The position numbers and the translations under genes were made by a program. The notes under the pieces are model-generated. The model saw only the letters and a program-made list of their open reading frames with translations, ran no database searches and had not been told where the DNA came from. This document shows, piece by piece, positions 1 to 6,172 of a stretch of 10,648 nucleotides of DNA. Origin of the DNA: CAYTSA01 sp964440345 (lineage in GTDB: Bacteria > Desulfobacterota > Desulfovibrionia > Desulfovibrionales > Desulfovibrionaceae). The DNA lies in assembly GCA_964440345.1 (NCBI GenBank), contig CAYTSA010000118.1, positions 1 to 10,648 of the forward strand, in the 5' to 3' direction. Every line of letters starts with the position of its first letter. Within the stretch, counting starts at the first letter, position 1.

Positions 1-43
1 CATGCCTTATCGGCTCTTAAAATTGGCTGAGGATTGTGGCTAA
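1..43 (+). CDS. Possible 3' end of an upstream gene (cas10/csm1 expected), frame uncertain
   Basis: The longest open frame entering from the left edge ends in TAA at 41-43 and reads MPYRLLKLAEDCG before the stop. Another frame ends at 30. In type III-A operons the gene before csm2 is normally csm1 (cas10), so this may be its last codons, 35 bases before csm2. Thirteen residues are too few to recognise a family, and the stretch may equally be an untranslated leader. This is a guess from gene order. Confidence 0.2.
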   Translation, partial: MPYRLLKLAEDCG

Positions 44-78
44 CCAAGTAAAATTATGTAACGAAAAGGGGCCACAGG

Positions 79-510
79 ATGAATGAGTCATTCTTTAGCG
101 ACTCTGAAAGGCTAGTTTACAAGGAAGCTTTATTAACAGATACAGCCCACACGTATGCTCTCAGCTTTCTCAAACCGAAACGTCCTAAAGACCGTTATAT
201 GCGCAATCCTCCCCTGACTTCTGCCCAATTGCGCAATTTTTACCACGAGGTCAAACGACTGGAGGAACAGTGCATCAACAGCGGAGAACCGGAAACGCAT
301 TTTTCCCGCATACTGCCTTTGGTCAAGATGCTAAAATCCCGCGTGGCCTACGCCTGCCCCTCCAACGGTCGGGACCGTAAAGTGCCGCAGGAATTCAGAG
401 AATTTTTGGAAGAATGCGTGGACAACGTCAATGACTGGAAAGACTTCCAGGCTTTTGCGCTCCATTTTGAGGCCGTGGTGGGCTTTTTCTACGGCGAAGG
501 AGGACGGTGA
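79..510 (+). CDS. csm2: Csm2, small subunit of the type III-A CRISPR Csm complex
   Basis: Csm2 is the small, all-helical subunit that lines the Csm ribonucleoprotein filament next to Csm3 and helps hold the crRNA-target RNA duplex. It has no catalytic site. The protein is 143 aa, a usual Csm2 length. It carries the family signature LTSAQLRNFYHEVKRLEE at about residues 46-63, then ILPLVKMLKSRVAYA at about 78-92, and a C-terminal helix ending in the FEAVVGFF pattern (about 130-137). The ATG at 79 follows an A/G-rich stretch (GAAAAGGGG at about 62-70, then AGG at 76-78); the ribosome site is not strong. The first 100 or so bases of the gene are more AT-rich than csm3-csm5. Its stop codon overlaps the csm3 start, so the two are probably translationally coupled. 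The call rests on motif recognition and operon position. Confidence 0.9.
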   Translation: MNESFFSDSERLVYKEALLTDTAHTYALSFLKPKRPKDRYMRNPPLTSAQLRNFYHEVKRLEEQCINSGEPETHFSRILPLVKMLKSRVAYACPSNGRDRKVPQEFREFLEECVDNVNDWKDFQAFALHFEAVVGFFYGEGGR

Positions 511-1259
511 TGCGACTTGTCGGCTACAAAACCCTACAAGGCATAATCCAAGTGCACACCGGGCTGCACATAGGCGGCAGCCAGGCCGGCCTGGAAATTG
601 GCGGCCGGGACAACCCGGTTATACGCAACCCCGTGGACCGCAAGCCGTACATCCCGGGCTCCTCGCTTAAGGGCAAGATGCGCTCTTTGTTCGAACTGCA
701 GCAAGGAAAGCATTTCGAAAAACCAACAGACAAACGCAAACACTGGGGCGACACCCACGTCTGCGACGACCCGGACTGCCCGGTGTGCATCATCTTCGGC
801 TCCTCGGCTGACAAATCTGCAAATGGCCCCACCCGGCTTATTGTCCGGGACGCCTTTCTTGTGCAGCAGCGTAACGGCGAATCGCCCCGCTTAGGCTTTG
901 ACGACGTCACCGAGTCCAAGACAGAAAACTCCCTGAACCGCATCACCGCCCGAGCCAACCCCCGCAACTTTGAACGCGTGGTCACCGGCGCCGATTTTTC
1001 CTTTACCATGGTCTACAAGGTTTTTGAGCGCAACGAAGATGACAAGAAAAGTGAAGTCCCGGAAGACGAAACACTGTTCCGGCACGTGCTGGAGTGTTTG
1101 CTCATGGTGGAAAAAGACGCCCTGGGCGGCGCCGGCAGCCGGGGCTGCGGGCAGGTGGAGTTCTTTTTCACAATTCCGGGAAAAGACGACCTTGTCCCCC
1201 TGGCGAACGTGACCCTGAATGATTTTCAAACCGTGAAATTCGAGACTCCCGCGACATGA
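510..1259 (+). CDS. csm3: Csm3, backbone RAMP subunit and target-RNA endonuclease of the type III-A complex
   Basis: Csm3 forms the repeated backbone of the Csm complex and cuts bound target RNA at 6-nt intervals. Visible features are TGLHIGG (H20), the IGGRDNPVIR segment with D34 aligning to the catalytic aspartate of known Csm3 proteins (D33 in Streptococcus thermophilus), the PGSSLKGKMRS motif at about 49-59, and the glycine loop GGAGSRGCGQ near the C-terminus. H83, C85, C90 and C93 form a compact cluster typical of the zinc site found in several Csm3 proteins. Two adjacent starts are possible, GTG at 507 and ATG at 510. I chose ATG because AGGAGG at 498-503 then has a 6-base spacing and the overlap with the csm2 stop is one base. 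The protein is 249 aa, normal for the family. Codon use is GC-rich and like the neighbouring genes. Identification is firm; activity is inferred from the retained aspartate. Confidence 0.96.
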   Translation: MRLVGYKTLQGIIQVHTGLHIGGSQAGLEIGGRDNPVIRNPVDRKPYIPGSSLKGKMRSLFELQQGKHFEKPTDKRKHWGDTHVCDDPDCPVCIIFGSSADKSANGPTRLIVRDAFLVQQRNGESPRLGFDDVTESKTENSLNRITARANPRNFERVVTGADFSFTMVYKVFERNEDDKKSEVPEDETLFRHVLECLLMVEKDALGGAGSRGCGQVEFFFTIPGKDDLVPLANVTLNDFQTVKFETPAT

Positions 1260-2305
1260 GCGCTCTGTACACCGCCAGATTGCGTCTTGCCTCTTCGCTC
1301 ATCACGCCCCTGCACGCGGACACGCTCTTCGGCCATCTGTGCTGGGCCATGCGCTACGTGGAAGGGGAAGCGGCGCTGCAGGATTTCCTTCTGCTCTACC
1401 ATTCTGAACCGCCCCTGGTCCTTTCCAACGGTTTTCCTGCCGGCATGCTGCCCATGCCCTCTTTGCCGGCACTTACGCCGAAGGAACGGAACGAACTGCT
1501 GGGCGTTGACCCGGCCGAGCTGATTCGCAACGCCCATAAGCTTAAGCGGGTGAAGCGCTTTCGGCTCGCGCCGGACCGGCTGCTGGCCAACGCCGCCCGG
1601 GACGGCCTTTCACCCCGCTCCCTGTGGGCCGAGCTACTGCGCCTGAACGAGCAGACCCTGGCTGAATGCGCCCCTGGCAAGCCAGCCGCCGTGCAGCACA
1701 ACACTGTGAACCGCGTCTCCATCCGGGTGGAGGAAGGGCTCTACCACACCAACGAGGTCTTCTACCCCGAGGGCCAGGAAATCACCATATACTACCGGCT
1801 CTCTGACGATTTTCCGGCCGAGCGGCTGGAAACCATACTCCGGGCCATGTGCTTGACCGGCTACGGCAAGAAAAAAAACGTGGGCAAGGGCGCCATGGAG
1901 TTCCTGTCATTGCAGGAGGGCGGCCCCCCGGCCCTGGCCCCGGAGGGCCAGGCCAACGGATTTCTGGCCCTCTCCAACTTTGTACCGGCCGCGGGCGACC
2001 CCACCGAAGGATTCTATCTGGCTGCGCCAAAATACGGCAAGCTGGGCGGAGACTTTGCCGTGGGCCCCATGCACACGAACGGACAGGTGAAGCCGCACAA
2101 CCCCTTCAAGCGGCCGCTGCTCATGCTCCAGGCCGGGGCCGTCTTTGCCGCGGCGGACGGGGTCCGGAACCATTACGGCCGGATGGTCCGCGGGGTGCAC
2201 GCAGTCCATCCGCACATTGTCCACTACGGCTGTTGCCTGCCCTTGCCCCTGCGGCTGGACCTGAACCACTTTCCCGCCACGGCGGCGCGGGAGGGCGCAG
2301 CATGA
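1256..2305 (+). CDS. csm4: Csm4, crRNA 5'-handle-binding RAMP subunit of the type III-A complex
   Basis: Csm4 caps the 5' end of the complex, grips the 8-nt crRNA repeat tag and anchors Cas10/Csm1. It is Cas5-like and not itself a nuclease. The 349 aa protein begins with the conserved segment TPLHADTLFGHLCWA at about 17-31, has HNTVNRVS at 148-155 (family pattern around a conserved N/D-R), and the glycine-rich loop GYGKKKNVGKG at about 202-212, typical of RAMP folds. The ATG overlaps the csm3 stop as ATGA, which implies coupled translation. The length is slightly above the roughly 300 aa of many Csm4 proteins but within range. The presence of Csm4 implies a Cas10 partner, which must lie outside the window. 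Confidence 0.92.
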   Translation: MSALYTARLRLASSLITPLHADTLFGHLCWAMRYVEGEAALQDFLLLYHSEPPLVLSNGFPAGMLPMPSLPALTPKERNELLGVDPAELIRNAHKLKRVKRFRLAPDRLLANAARDGLSPRSLWAELLRLNEQTLAECAPGKPAAVQHNTVNRVSIRVEEGLYHTNEVFYPEGQEITIYYRLSDDFPAERLETILRAMCLTGYGKKKNVGKGAMEFLSLQEGGPPALAPEGQANGFLALSNFVPAAGDPTEGFYLAAPKYGKLGGDFAVGPMHTNGQVKPHNPFKRPLLMLQAGAVFAAADGVRNHYGRMVRGVHAVHPHIVHYGCCLPLPLRLDLNHFPATAAREGAA

Positions 2306-3351
2306 CCACATACTCCCTGGAATGCGAAATCCTCTCGCCCCTGCACATCGGCTGCAACAAAGAACTTACGCCCCTGGATTATCTGCCCCGGCAGGAGGGA
2401 TTCCTGTTTCACTCCATGGACCGGCTGATGGCCCGGCTCGACGATGTGGAAAGAACCAAGCTGATCAACGCCATTAATCAGAACAACCTGATCAGCCTGC
2501 GCAAACACGTGGCCCGGCTGGTGGAGGAACAGGACATCCTCTACACCGTGGCCGCCGCCCCAGAAGCCGAACAGAACTGCATGAAAAACCAGGACAACCC
2601 GGCGAACCAGCTTTTACTGCAACCCTTCATCCGCACCGGCAACCGGATGCGGCCCTACATACCGGGCAGCTCGGTCAAGGGCGCGTTGCGCACGGGAATT
2701 ATCAACCTTTTTGCGCAGCAGCGGCAGCCGGACCGGCCCCAGTCTTTCATGGAACTCATGGAATTTGAAAAAAAGGTGATGCAATACCAGAACCCCCAGT
2801 CCGACCCCTTCCGCATGCTCAAAGTCCGGGACGCCCACCTGCAGAACACAGACATGCGCATTCATATGGTGTACAACATGTCCCGCAAACACGGCCCGCT
2901 CCAAAGAGTGGGCCTGGAAATGCTTATAGAGACCACAGAATCGTCCCTGACCCGGAGCGAGGGGCCGACCTTTGCCGTGCAAACGCTGCTGGACCCGCAG
3001 AACTTGGCCAAGACCAAGTATTTTTCCACACATTTTGACGCGGCCCTTATTGCCACAGCGTGCCGCGACTTCTATTTGGACAAGTTGCGCATGGAGCACG
3101 ACAAATTTTACAAGGGCGGCGACTGCGAAGAACATTCGCGGCGGTTACTGGAGGCCGCGGAAGCGACAGACGCCAAGGACCTGTCGTTCATTTTCCGCAT
3201 GGGCCGGTTCAGCCAGGTGGAGAGCGTGACCGTGGACACATACCGCAACCCGCAGCCGCCCCGGGGCCGGGGCTGGGGCAACACCCGCAACCTGGCCGCT
3301 GCCCTGTACCCCATGGGCTGGGTCCGGGCTCGGTTCGTTGCACAATCATAA
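2302..3351 (+). CDS. csm5: Csm5, RAMP subunit at the crRNA 3' end of the type III-A complex
   Basis: Csm5 sits at the 3' (head) end of the Csm filament and is needed for crRNA maturation, partly by recruiting cellular nucleases in studied systems. The 349 aa protein opens with LECEILSPLHIGCNKEL, the N-terminal RAMP strand and glycine pattern. It carries RPYIPGSSVKGALRTGI with GSSVKG at 122-127, and ends in the Csm5-type region LSFIFRMGRFSQVESVTVDT with a following glycine-rich segment. The frame is open well upstream of 2302 (to 1849), but ATG 2302 is chosen because it overlaps the csm4 stop as ATGA and places the RAMP motif at the N-terminus. This is the last intact csm gene; the sequence after it changes character abruptly. 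Confidence 0.93.
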   Translation: MTTYSLECEILSPLHIGCNKELTPLDYLPRQEGFLFHSMDRLMARLDDVERTKLINAINQNNLISLRKHVARLVEEQDILYTVAAAPEAEQNCMKNQDNPANQLLLQPFIRTGNRMRPYIPGSSVKGALRTGIINLFAQQRQPDRPQSFMELMEFEKKVMQYQNPQSDPFRMLKVRDAHLQNTDMRIHMVYNMSRKHGPLQRVGLEMLIETTESSLTRSEGPTFAVQTLLDPQNLAKTKYFSTHFDAALIATACRDFYLDKLRMEHDKFYKGGDCEEHSRRLLEAAEATDAKDLSFIFRMGRFSQVESVTVDTYRNPQPPRGRGWGNTRNLAAALYPMGWVRARFVAQS

Positions 3352-3375
3352 GCGCTGCGGCGCGGGCAAGACAGC

Positions 3376-3531
3376 ATGAACGACATAACCGCCCTGCTCC
3401 GCGACTTCCGCTTTGGCCGGTTGGCGTTTGCGGTTACTTCTTTCTCTGCCCTCGGCTTCGCCTTCGTCCACATTCCAAGCGCAACACGCCGTGTTGGGCG
3501 GCGGCGCCTCGTCGACTTATCAGCCTATTGA
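3376..3531 (+). pseudogene. Short ORF after csm5, possible truncated cas6 N-terminus
   Basis: A 51-codon ORF starts 24 bases after the csm5 stop. Its first residues, LLRDFRFGRLAFAVT (about 7-21), have the hydrophobic and arginine pattern with which many type III-associated Cas6 proteins begin. The expected continuation toward a glycine-rich GS.LRG.FG segment is missing. From residue 28 the reading frame is simply the translation of a repeat that recurs at 10475-10514. The AAGACAGC stretch before the ATG is a poor ribosome site. Position in the operon fits cas6, which often closes type III-A operons. A chance ORF in repeat DNA is the main alternative. The resemblance is from memory and covers only about 15 residues. 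Confidence 0.27.
3457..3496. repeat. Dispersed repeat, copy 1 (second copy at 10475-10514)
   Basis: This 40-base segment matches 10475-10514 in the same orientation at 35 of 40 positions without gaps; both start TTCGCCTTCGTCCAC. Weaker similarity extends to the left (CTCTGC, then CGG). One copy lies between the csm and ahb genes and the other in the right-hand non-coding region, so it is probably a genome-wide intergenic repeat. I do not recognise a named family. Confidence 0.7.
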
Positions 3532-3566
3532 AAACTCCGATTGTCGCAACGCTGTGCTGCGCTGAC

Positions 3567-3681
3567 GCGCATCACCGCCGTTGGCTTCGCGTTGCTTACC
3601 TTCATCTGGCGGGAAATGGCAGTGTTTGCGGCGTCTGCGGTTCATTGTCGCGCATCACCGCCTTCGGCTTATGCTCGCTCA
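3567..3681. repeat. Two imperfect direct repeats of about 32 bases
   Basis: Copies lie at 3567-3598 and 3650-3681. Both begin with GCGCATCACCGCC and share GGCTT and GCT further in, with divergence between. A third, weaker relative may sit at about 3415-3440. No ORF with coding character uses this DNA. Together with the repeat at 3457-3496 it makes up most of the 402-base gap between csm5 and ahbC, which looks like accumulated intergenic repeat sequence. Confidence 0.55.
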
Positions 3682-3689
3682 CTGCCATT
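3615..3689. repeat. 10-bp inverted repeat flanking the second direct-repeat copy
   Basis: AATGGCAGTG at 3615-3624 is the exact reverse complement of CACTGCCATT at 3680-3689, with 55 bases between. Short GGCGG and CCGCC segments lie just outside the arms and extend the symmetry imperfectly. Such an arrangement fits a REP/BIME-like or small non-autonomous element, but the loop is long and the arms are short, so chance is not excluded. Confidence 0.4.
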
Positions 3690-3715
3690 GCCAAACCGCC
3701 CCACATGGTTATATG
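3688..3715 (+). promoter_or_regulatory. Possible sigma-70 promoter for ahbC
   Basis: TTGCCA at 3688-3693 (5 of 6 to the -35 consensus) is followed after 16 bases by TATATG at 3710-3715 (4 of 6 to the -10 consensus). Transcription would start near 3722, giving a leader of about 30 bases that contains the AAGGAG ribosome site at 3743-3748. The -35 lies at the edge of the inverted repeat at 3615-3689. This is a consensus match only. Confidence 0.4.
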
Positions 3716-3753
3716 TTCCTCACCGCTTTTGACGACACTCGCAAGGAGATTTC

Positions 3754-4935
3754 ATGATAGGCATATCCAAACTTTACTGCGGCCAGGTGGAGCCGTCTGA
3801 CGCGCTGCGCTACGGCCGCGAGTCTGGCAAGCTGCCCTCGCATCTGCTGCAGTTTTCCGTGGACAAGAAGCCGGTGGTGGTCTGGAACATGACCCGGCGC
3901 TGCAATCTGAAGTGCGTGCACTGCTACGCCCAGGCTGTGGAAGAGGACGGCGTGGACGAGATTTCCACCGACCAGGCCAAGGCCATCATTGACGACCTGG
4001 CTGCGTTCGGCTCGCCGGTGATGCTCTTTTCCGGGGGCGAGCCCCTGGTGCGCAAGGACCTGACAGAGCTGGCCCAGTACGCCACGTCCAAGGGCATGCG
4101 CGCCGTCATCTCGACCAACGGCACCCTGATCACCAAGCAAAAGGCCAAGGAACTCAAAGAAGTGGGCCTCTCCTACGTGGGCATTTCCCTGGACGGCGGC
4201 GAGGAAGTGCACGACCGCTTCCGGGCCGTGCCCGGCGCCTTCAAGCGGGCCATACAGGGCATAGAAAACTGCCAGGCCGAGGGCCTGAAGGTCGGCCTGC
4301 GTTTCACCATTAATAAGCGCAACGCCGGCGAAATACCGGTGCTCTTCGACCTGGTGCGCGACCTGGAAGCGCCGCGCATCTGCTTCTACCACCTGGTCTA
4401 CTCCGGCCGCGGCTCCGAGCTTATCAAGGAAGACCTGGACCACCAGGAAACCCGCGAGGCCGTGCACCTGATCATGGACCGCACCCGGGAGCTGCACGAC
4501 GCGGGCAAGCCCAAGGAAGTGCTCACCGTGGACAACCACGCCGACGGCCCGCTGGTCTACCTGCGCATGAAAGAGGAAGACCCCAAACGCGCCGAAGAGG
4601 TCATGGAGCTGCTCAACTACAACGAAGGCAACAGCTCCGGCCGGGGCATCGGCTGCATATCCTGGGACGGCAAGGTGCATGCCGACCAGTTCTGGCGCAA
4701 CCACACCTTTGGCAACGTACTGGAACGGCCCTTTTCCGAAATCTGGGCCGACCCGAAAATAGAACTGCTGCACAAGCTCAAGGACAAAAAGCAGCACGTC
4801 ACCGGCCGCTGCGCCTCGTGCAAGTACCTGTCCATCTGCGGCGGGAACTTCCGCGCCCGGGCCGAAGCCTATCACGGCGACGTATGGGCGCCCGACCCGG
4901 CCTGCTATTTGACCGACGAAGAGATTTCGCAGTAA
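3754..4935 (+). CDS. ahbC: AhbC, radical SAM 12,18-didecarboxysiroheme deacetylase
   Basis: AhbC acts in the alternative heme pathway: it removes the two acetate side chains of 12,18-didecarboxysiroheme to leave methyl groups, giving Fe-coproporphyrin III. The protein is 393 aa and starts MIGISKLYCG.VEPSDALRYGR, a start I recognise as AhbC-type. The radical SAM iron-sulfur motif CNLKCVHC is at C50, C54 and C57, with FSGGEP (SAM-binding GGE) following at about residues 89-94. A C-terminal SPASM-like region supplies C301, C353, C356, C362 and C384 for an auxiliary cluster. ATG 3754 has AAGGAG six bases upstream. It is a cytosolic, oxygen-sensitive enzyme type. The gene is followed by 226 non-coding bases before hemB. 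Related radical SAM/SPASM proteins such as NirJ are the main alternative, but the linkage to hemB and ahbD supports AhbC. Confidence 0.9.
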   Translation: MIGISKLYCGQVEPSDALRYGRESGKLPSHLLQFSVDKKPVVVWNMTRRCNLKCVHCYAQAVEEDGVDEISTDQAKAIIDDLAAFGSPVMLFSGGEPLVRKDLTELAQYATSKGMRAVISTNGTLITKQKAKELKEVGLSYVGISLDGGEEVHDRFRAVPGAFKRAIQGIENCQAEGLKVGLRFTINKRNAGEIPVLFDLVRDLEAPRICFYHLVYSGRGSELIKEDLDHQETREAVHLIMDRTRELHDAGKPKEVLTVDNHADGPLVYLRMKEEDPKRAEEVMELLNYNEGNSSGRGIGCISWDGKVHADQFWRNHTFGNVLERPFSEIWADPKIELLHKLKDKKQHVTGRCASCKYLSICGGNFRARAEAYHGDVWAPDPACYLTDEEISQ

Positions 4936-5027
4936 AATGTAAAATCACTGGGCGGTTTTTCCGAGTGGGTAAACTCTTGAAAGAGTTTTCCCCCTCGAAC
5001 TCCCCCTTTCAGAACTTTTTGCAACGC

Positions 5028-5054
5028 CCGCGCTTCGCGCGGCCGCAAAGCGGC
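5028..5054. other. Two small adjacent hairpins in the ahbC-hemB gap
   Basis: CCGCGC-TTC-GCGCGG at 5028-5042 is a perfect 6-bp stem, and GCCGC-AAA-GCGGC at 5042-5054 a perfect 5-bp stem, sharing one base. No T-run follows. They precede the larger palindrome at 5097-5134. They may form part of the ahbC 3' end or of a composite intergenic repeat. Confidence 0.45.
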
Positions 5055-5096
5055 ATTGTTTCACCCCCCATCTTGAAAAGTTTTGGTAGAGGGGGT

Positions 5097-5134
5097 CCGG
5101 GGGAGACCCCTTTTTCAAAAGGGGTCTCCCCCGG
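5097..5134. terminator. Perfect 18-bp stem-loop palindrome between ahbC and hemB
   Basis: The arms at 5097-5114 and 5117-5134 are exact reverse complements with a 2-base loop (TC). They read CCGGGGGAGACCCCTTTT and AAAAGGGGTCTCCCCCGG. The transcript would fold into a very stable hairpin 27 bases before the hemB start. No T-run follows on either strand, but four T lie in the stem, so it is not a textbook intrinsic terminator. From memory, Desulfovibrio genomes carry many intergenic palindromes of this style, so a dispersed repeat, an mRNA-stability element or a partial terminator are all possible. The inverted repeat is certain; its function is inferred. Confidence 0.6.
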
Positions 5135-5161
5135 GAACACTGATCATTCAGGAGTTTTTTT

Positions 5162-6172
5162 ATGGACAGCCATTTTTATCGCGGCCGCCGGCTGCGGCGC
5201 AGCGAGGCCATACGCGAGATGGTGCGCGAGACCGAGGTACGGCCGCAGGACTTGGTGATGCCCTATTTCGTGGTGGACAATGACGAGCCGGGCTACCAGA
5301 ACCCCATCTCGTCCATGCCCGGGCAGTTCCAGCTGGGCCCGGCCCGGCTGCTGGAGAAGGTGGGCCAGGCAGTGGGAAATGGCCTGCGCGCGGTGCTGCT
5401 GTTCGGCATTCCCACGGAAAAGGACGAATACGGGACCCAGGCCTATGCCTCCGGAGGCATTGTACAACGCGCGGTGAGCCAGCTGAAGGCCAAGTGGCCT
5501 GAACTGCTTGTAATCACTGACGTGTGTTTGTGTGAATACACCTCGCACGGGCACTGTGGGCTGATCAAACAACAATCGGTACTGAACGACGCCACGCTGG
5601 AGCTGCTGGCCAAAACGGCGCTGTCCCACGCGGACGCCGGGGCGGACGTAATTGCTCCCTCAGACATGATGGACGGCCGGGTGGCGGCCATCCGCGACGC
5701 CCTGGACGCTGGAGGCTTCCAGAACACGCCCATACTTTCCTACGCGGTAAAGTACGCCTCAGCCTTTTACGGGCCGTTTCGCGAGGCGGGGGAGTCTGCC
5801 CCGCAGTTCGGCGACCGCAAAAGCTACCAGATGGACCCGGGCAACTGGCGCGAGGCCCTGCGCGAAGCCCGGGCCGACACCCTGGAAGGCGCGGACATGC
5901 TGATGGTCAAACCTGCCGGACCGTACCTGGACATTCTGCGCATGCTGCGCGAGGCTACAGATTTACCCCTGGCCGCCTACCAGGTAAGCGGCGAGTACTC
6001 AATGATTATGGCTGCGGCGGAAAACGGCTGGTTAGACCAGGAAAAAGCGGTCATGGAGTCCCTGCTGTCAATGAAACGGGCCGGGGCGGACATGATCATC
6101 ACCTATTTCACCGAGTACGTGCTCGAACTCTTTGCGCAAGAACATGGAACACCAGAAATCGAAACCGGCTGA
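5162..6172 (+). CDS. hemB: HemB, delta-aminolevulinic acid dehydratase (porphobilinogen synthase)
   Basis: HemB condenses two molecules of 5-aminolevulinate into porphobilinogen, the shared first pyrrole of heme, siroheme and corrinoids. The 336 aa protein has the usual family length. The two Schiff-base lysines are visible: K197 in YAVKYASAFYGPF and K250 in MVKPAGPYLDI. DVCLCEYTSHGHCG supplies the three zinc cysteines C122, C124 and C132, so this is the zinc-dependent type. ATG 5162 has AGGAG at 5150-5154 with 7-base spacing. It sits between ahbC and ahbD, as in the heme gene cluster of Desulfovibrio vulgaris, and its 3' end overlaps ahbD by 29 bases. A strong hairpin just upstream may affect its expression separately from ahbC. 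Confidence 0.97.
   Translation: MDSHFYRGRRLRRSEAIREMVRETEVRPQDLVMPYFVVDNDEPGYQNPISSMPGQFQLGPARLLEKVGQAVGNGLRAVLLFGIPTEKDEYGTQAYASGGIVQRAVSQLKAKWPELLVITDVCLCEYTSHGHCGLIKQQSVLNDATLELLAKTALSHADAGADVIAPSDMMDGRVAAIRDALDAGGFQNTPILSYAVKYASAFYGPFREAGESAPQFGDRKSYQMDPGNWREALREARADTLEGADMLMVKPAGPYLDILRMLREATDLPLAAYQVSGEYSMIMAAAENGWLDQEKAVMESLLSMKRAGADMIITYFTEYVLELFAQEHGTPEIETG

Noticed and set aside
507..509. GTG as the csm3 start
   Set aside because: AGGAGG at 498-503 would be only 3 bases away; the adjacent ATG at 510 has 6-base spacing and aligns the N-terminus with the family.
1849..2301. Long N-terminal extension of Csm5 (open frame from 1849)
   Set aside because: The extension lies wholly in the csm4 coding region in another frame, is Pro/Arg/Gly-rich like a shadow translation, and the RAMP start motif sits right after ATG 2302.
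3060..3800. 246-codon + strand open frame spanning the csm5 end and the junction
   Set aside because: It overlaps csm5 and the start of ahbC in a different frame, and its Arg/Pro/His-rich translation resembles no family.
3709..4875. 388-codon minus-strand open frame opposite ahbC
   Set aside because: It is the antisense shadow of a GC-rich gene; it is Val/Ala/His/Leu-rich with no recognisable domain, while the + strand has clear radical SAM motifs.
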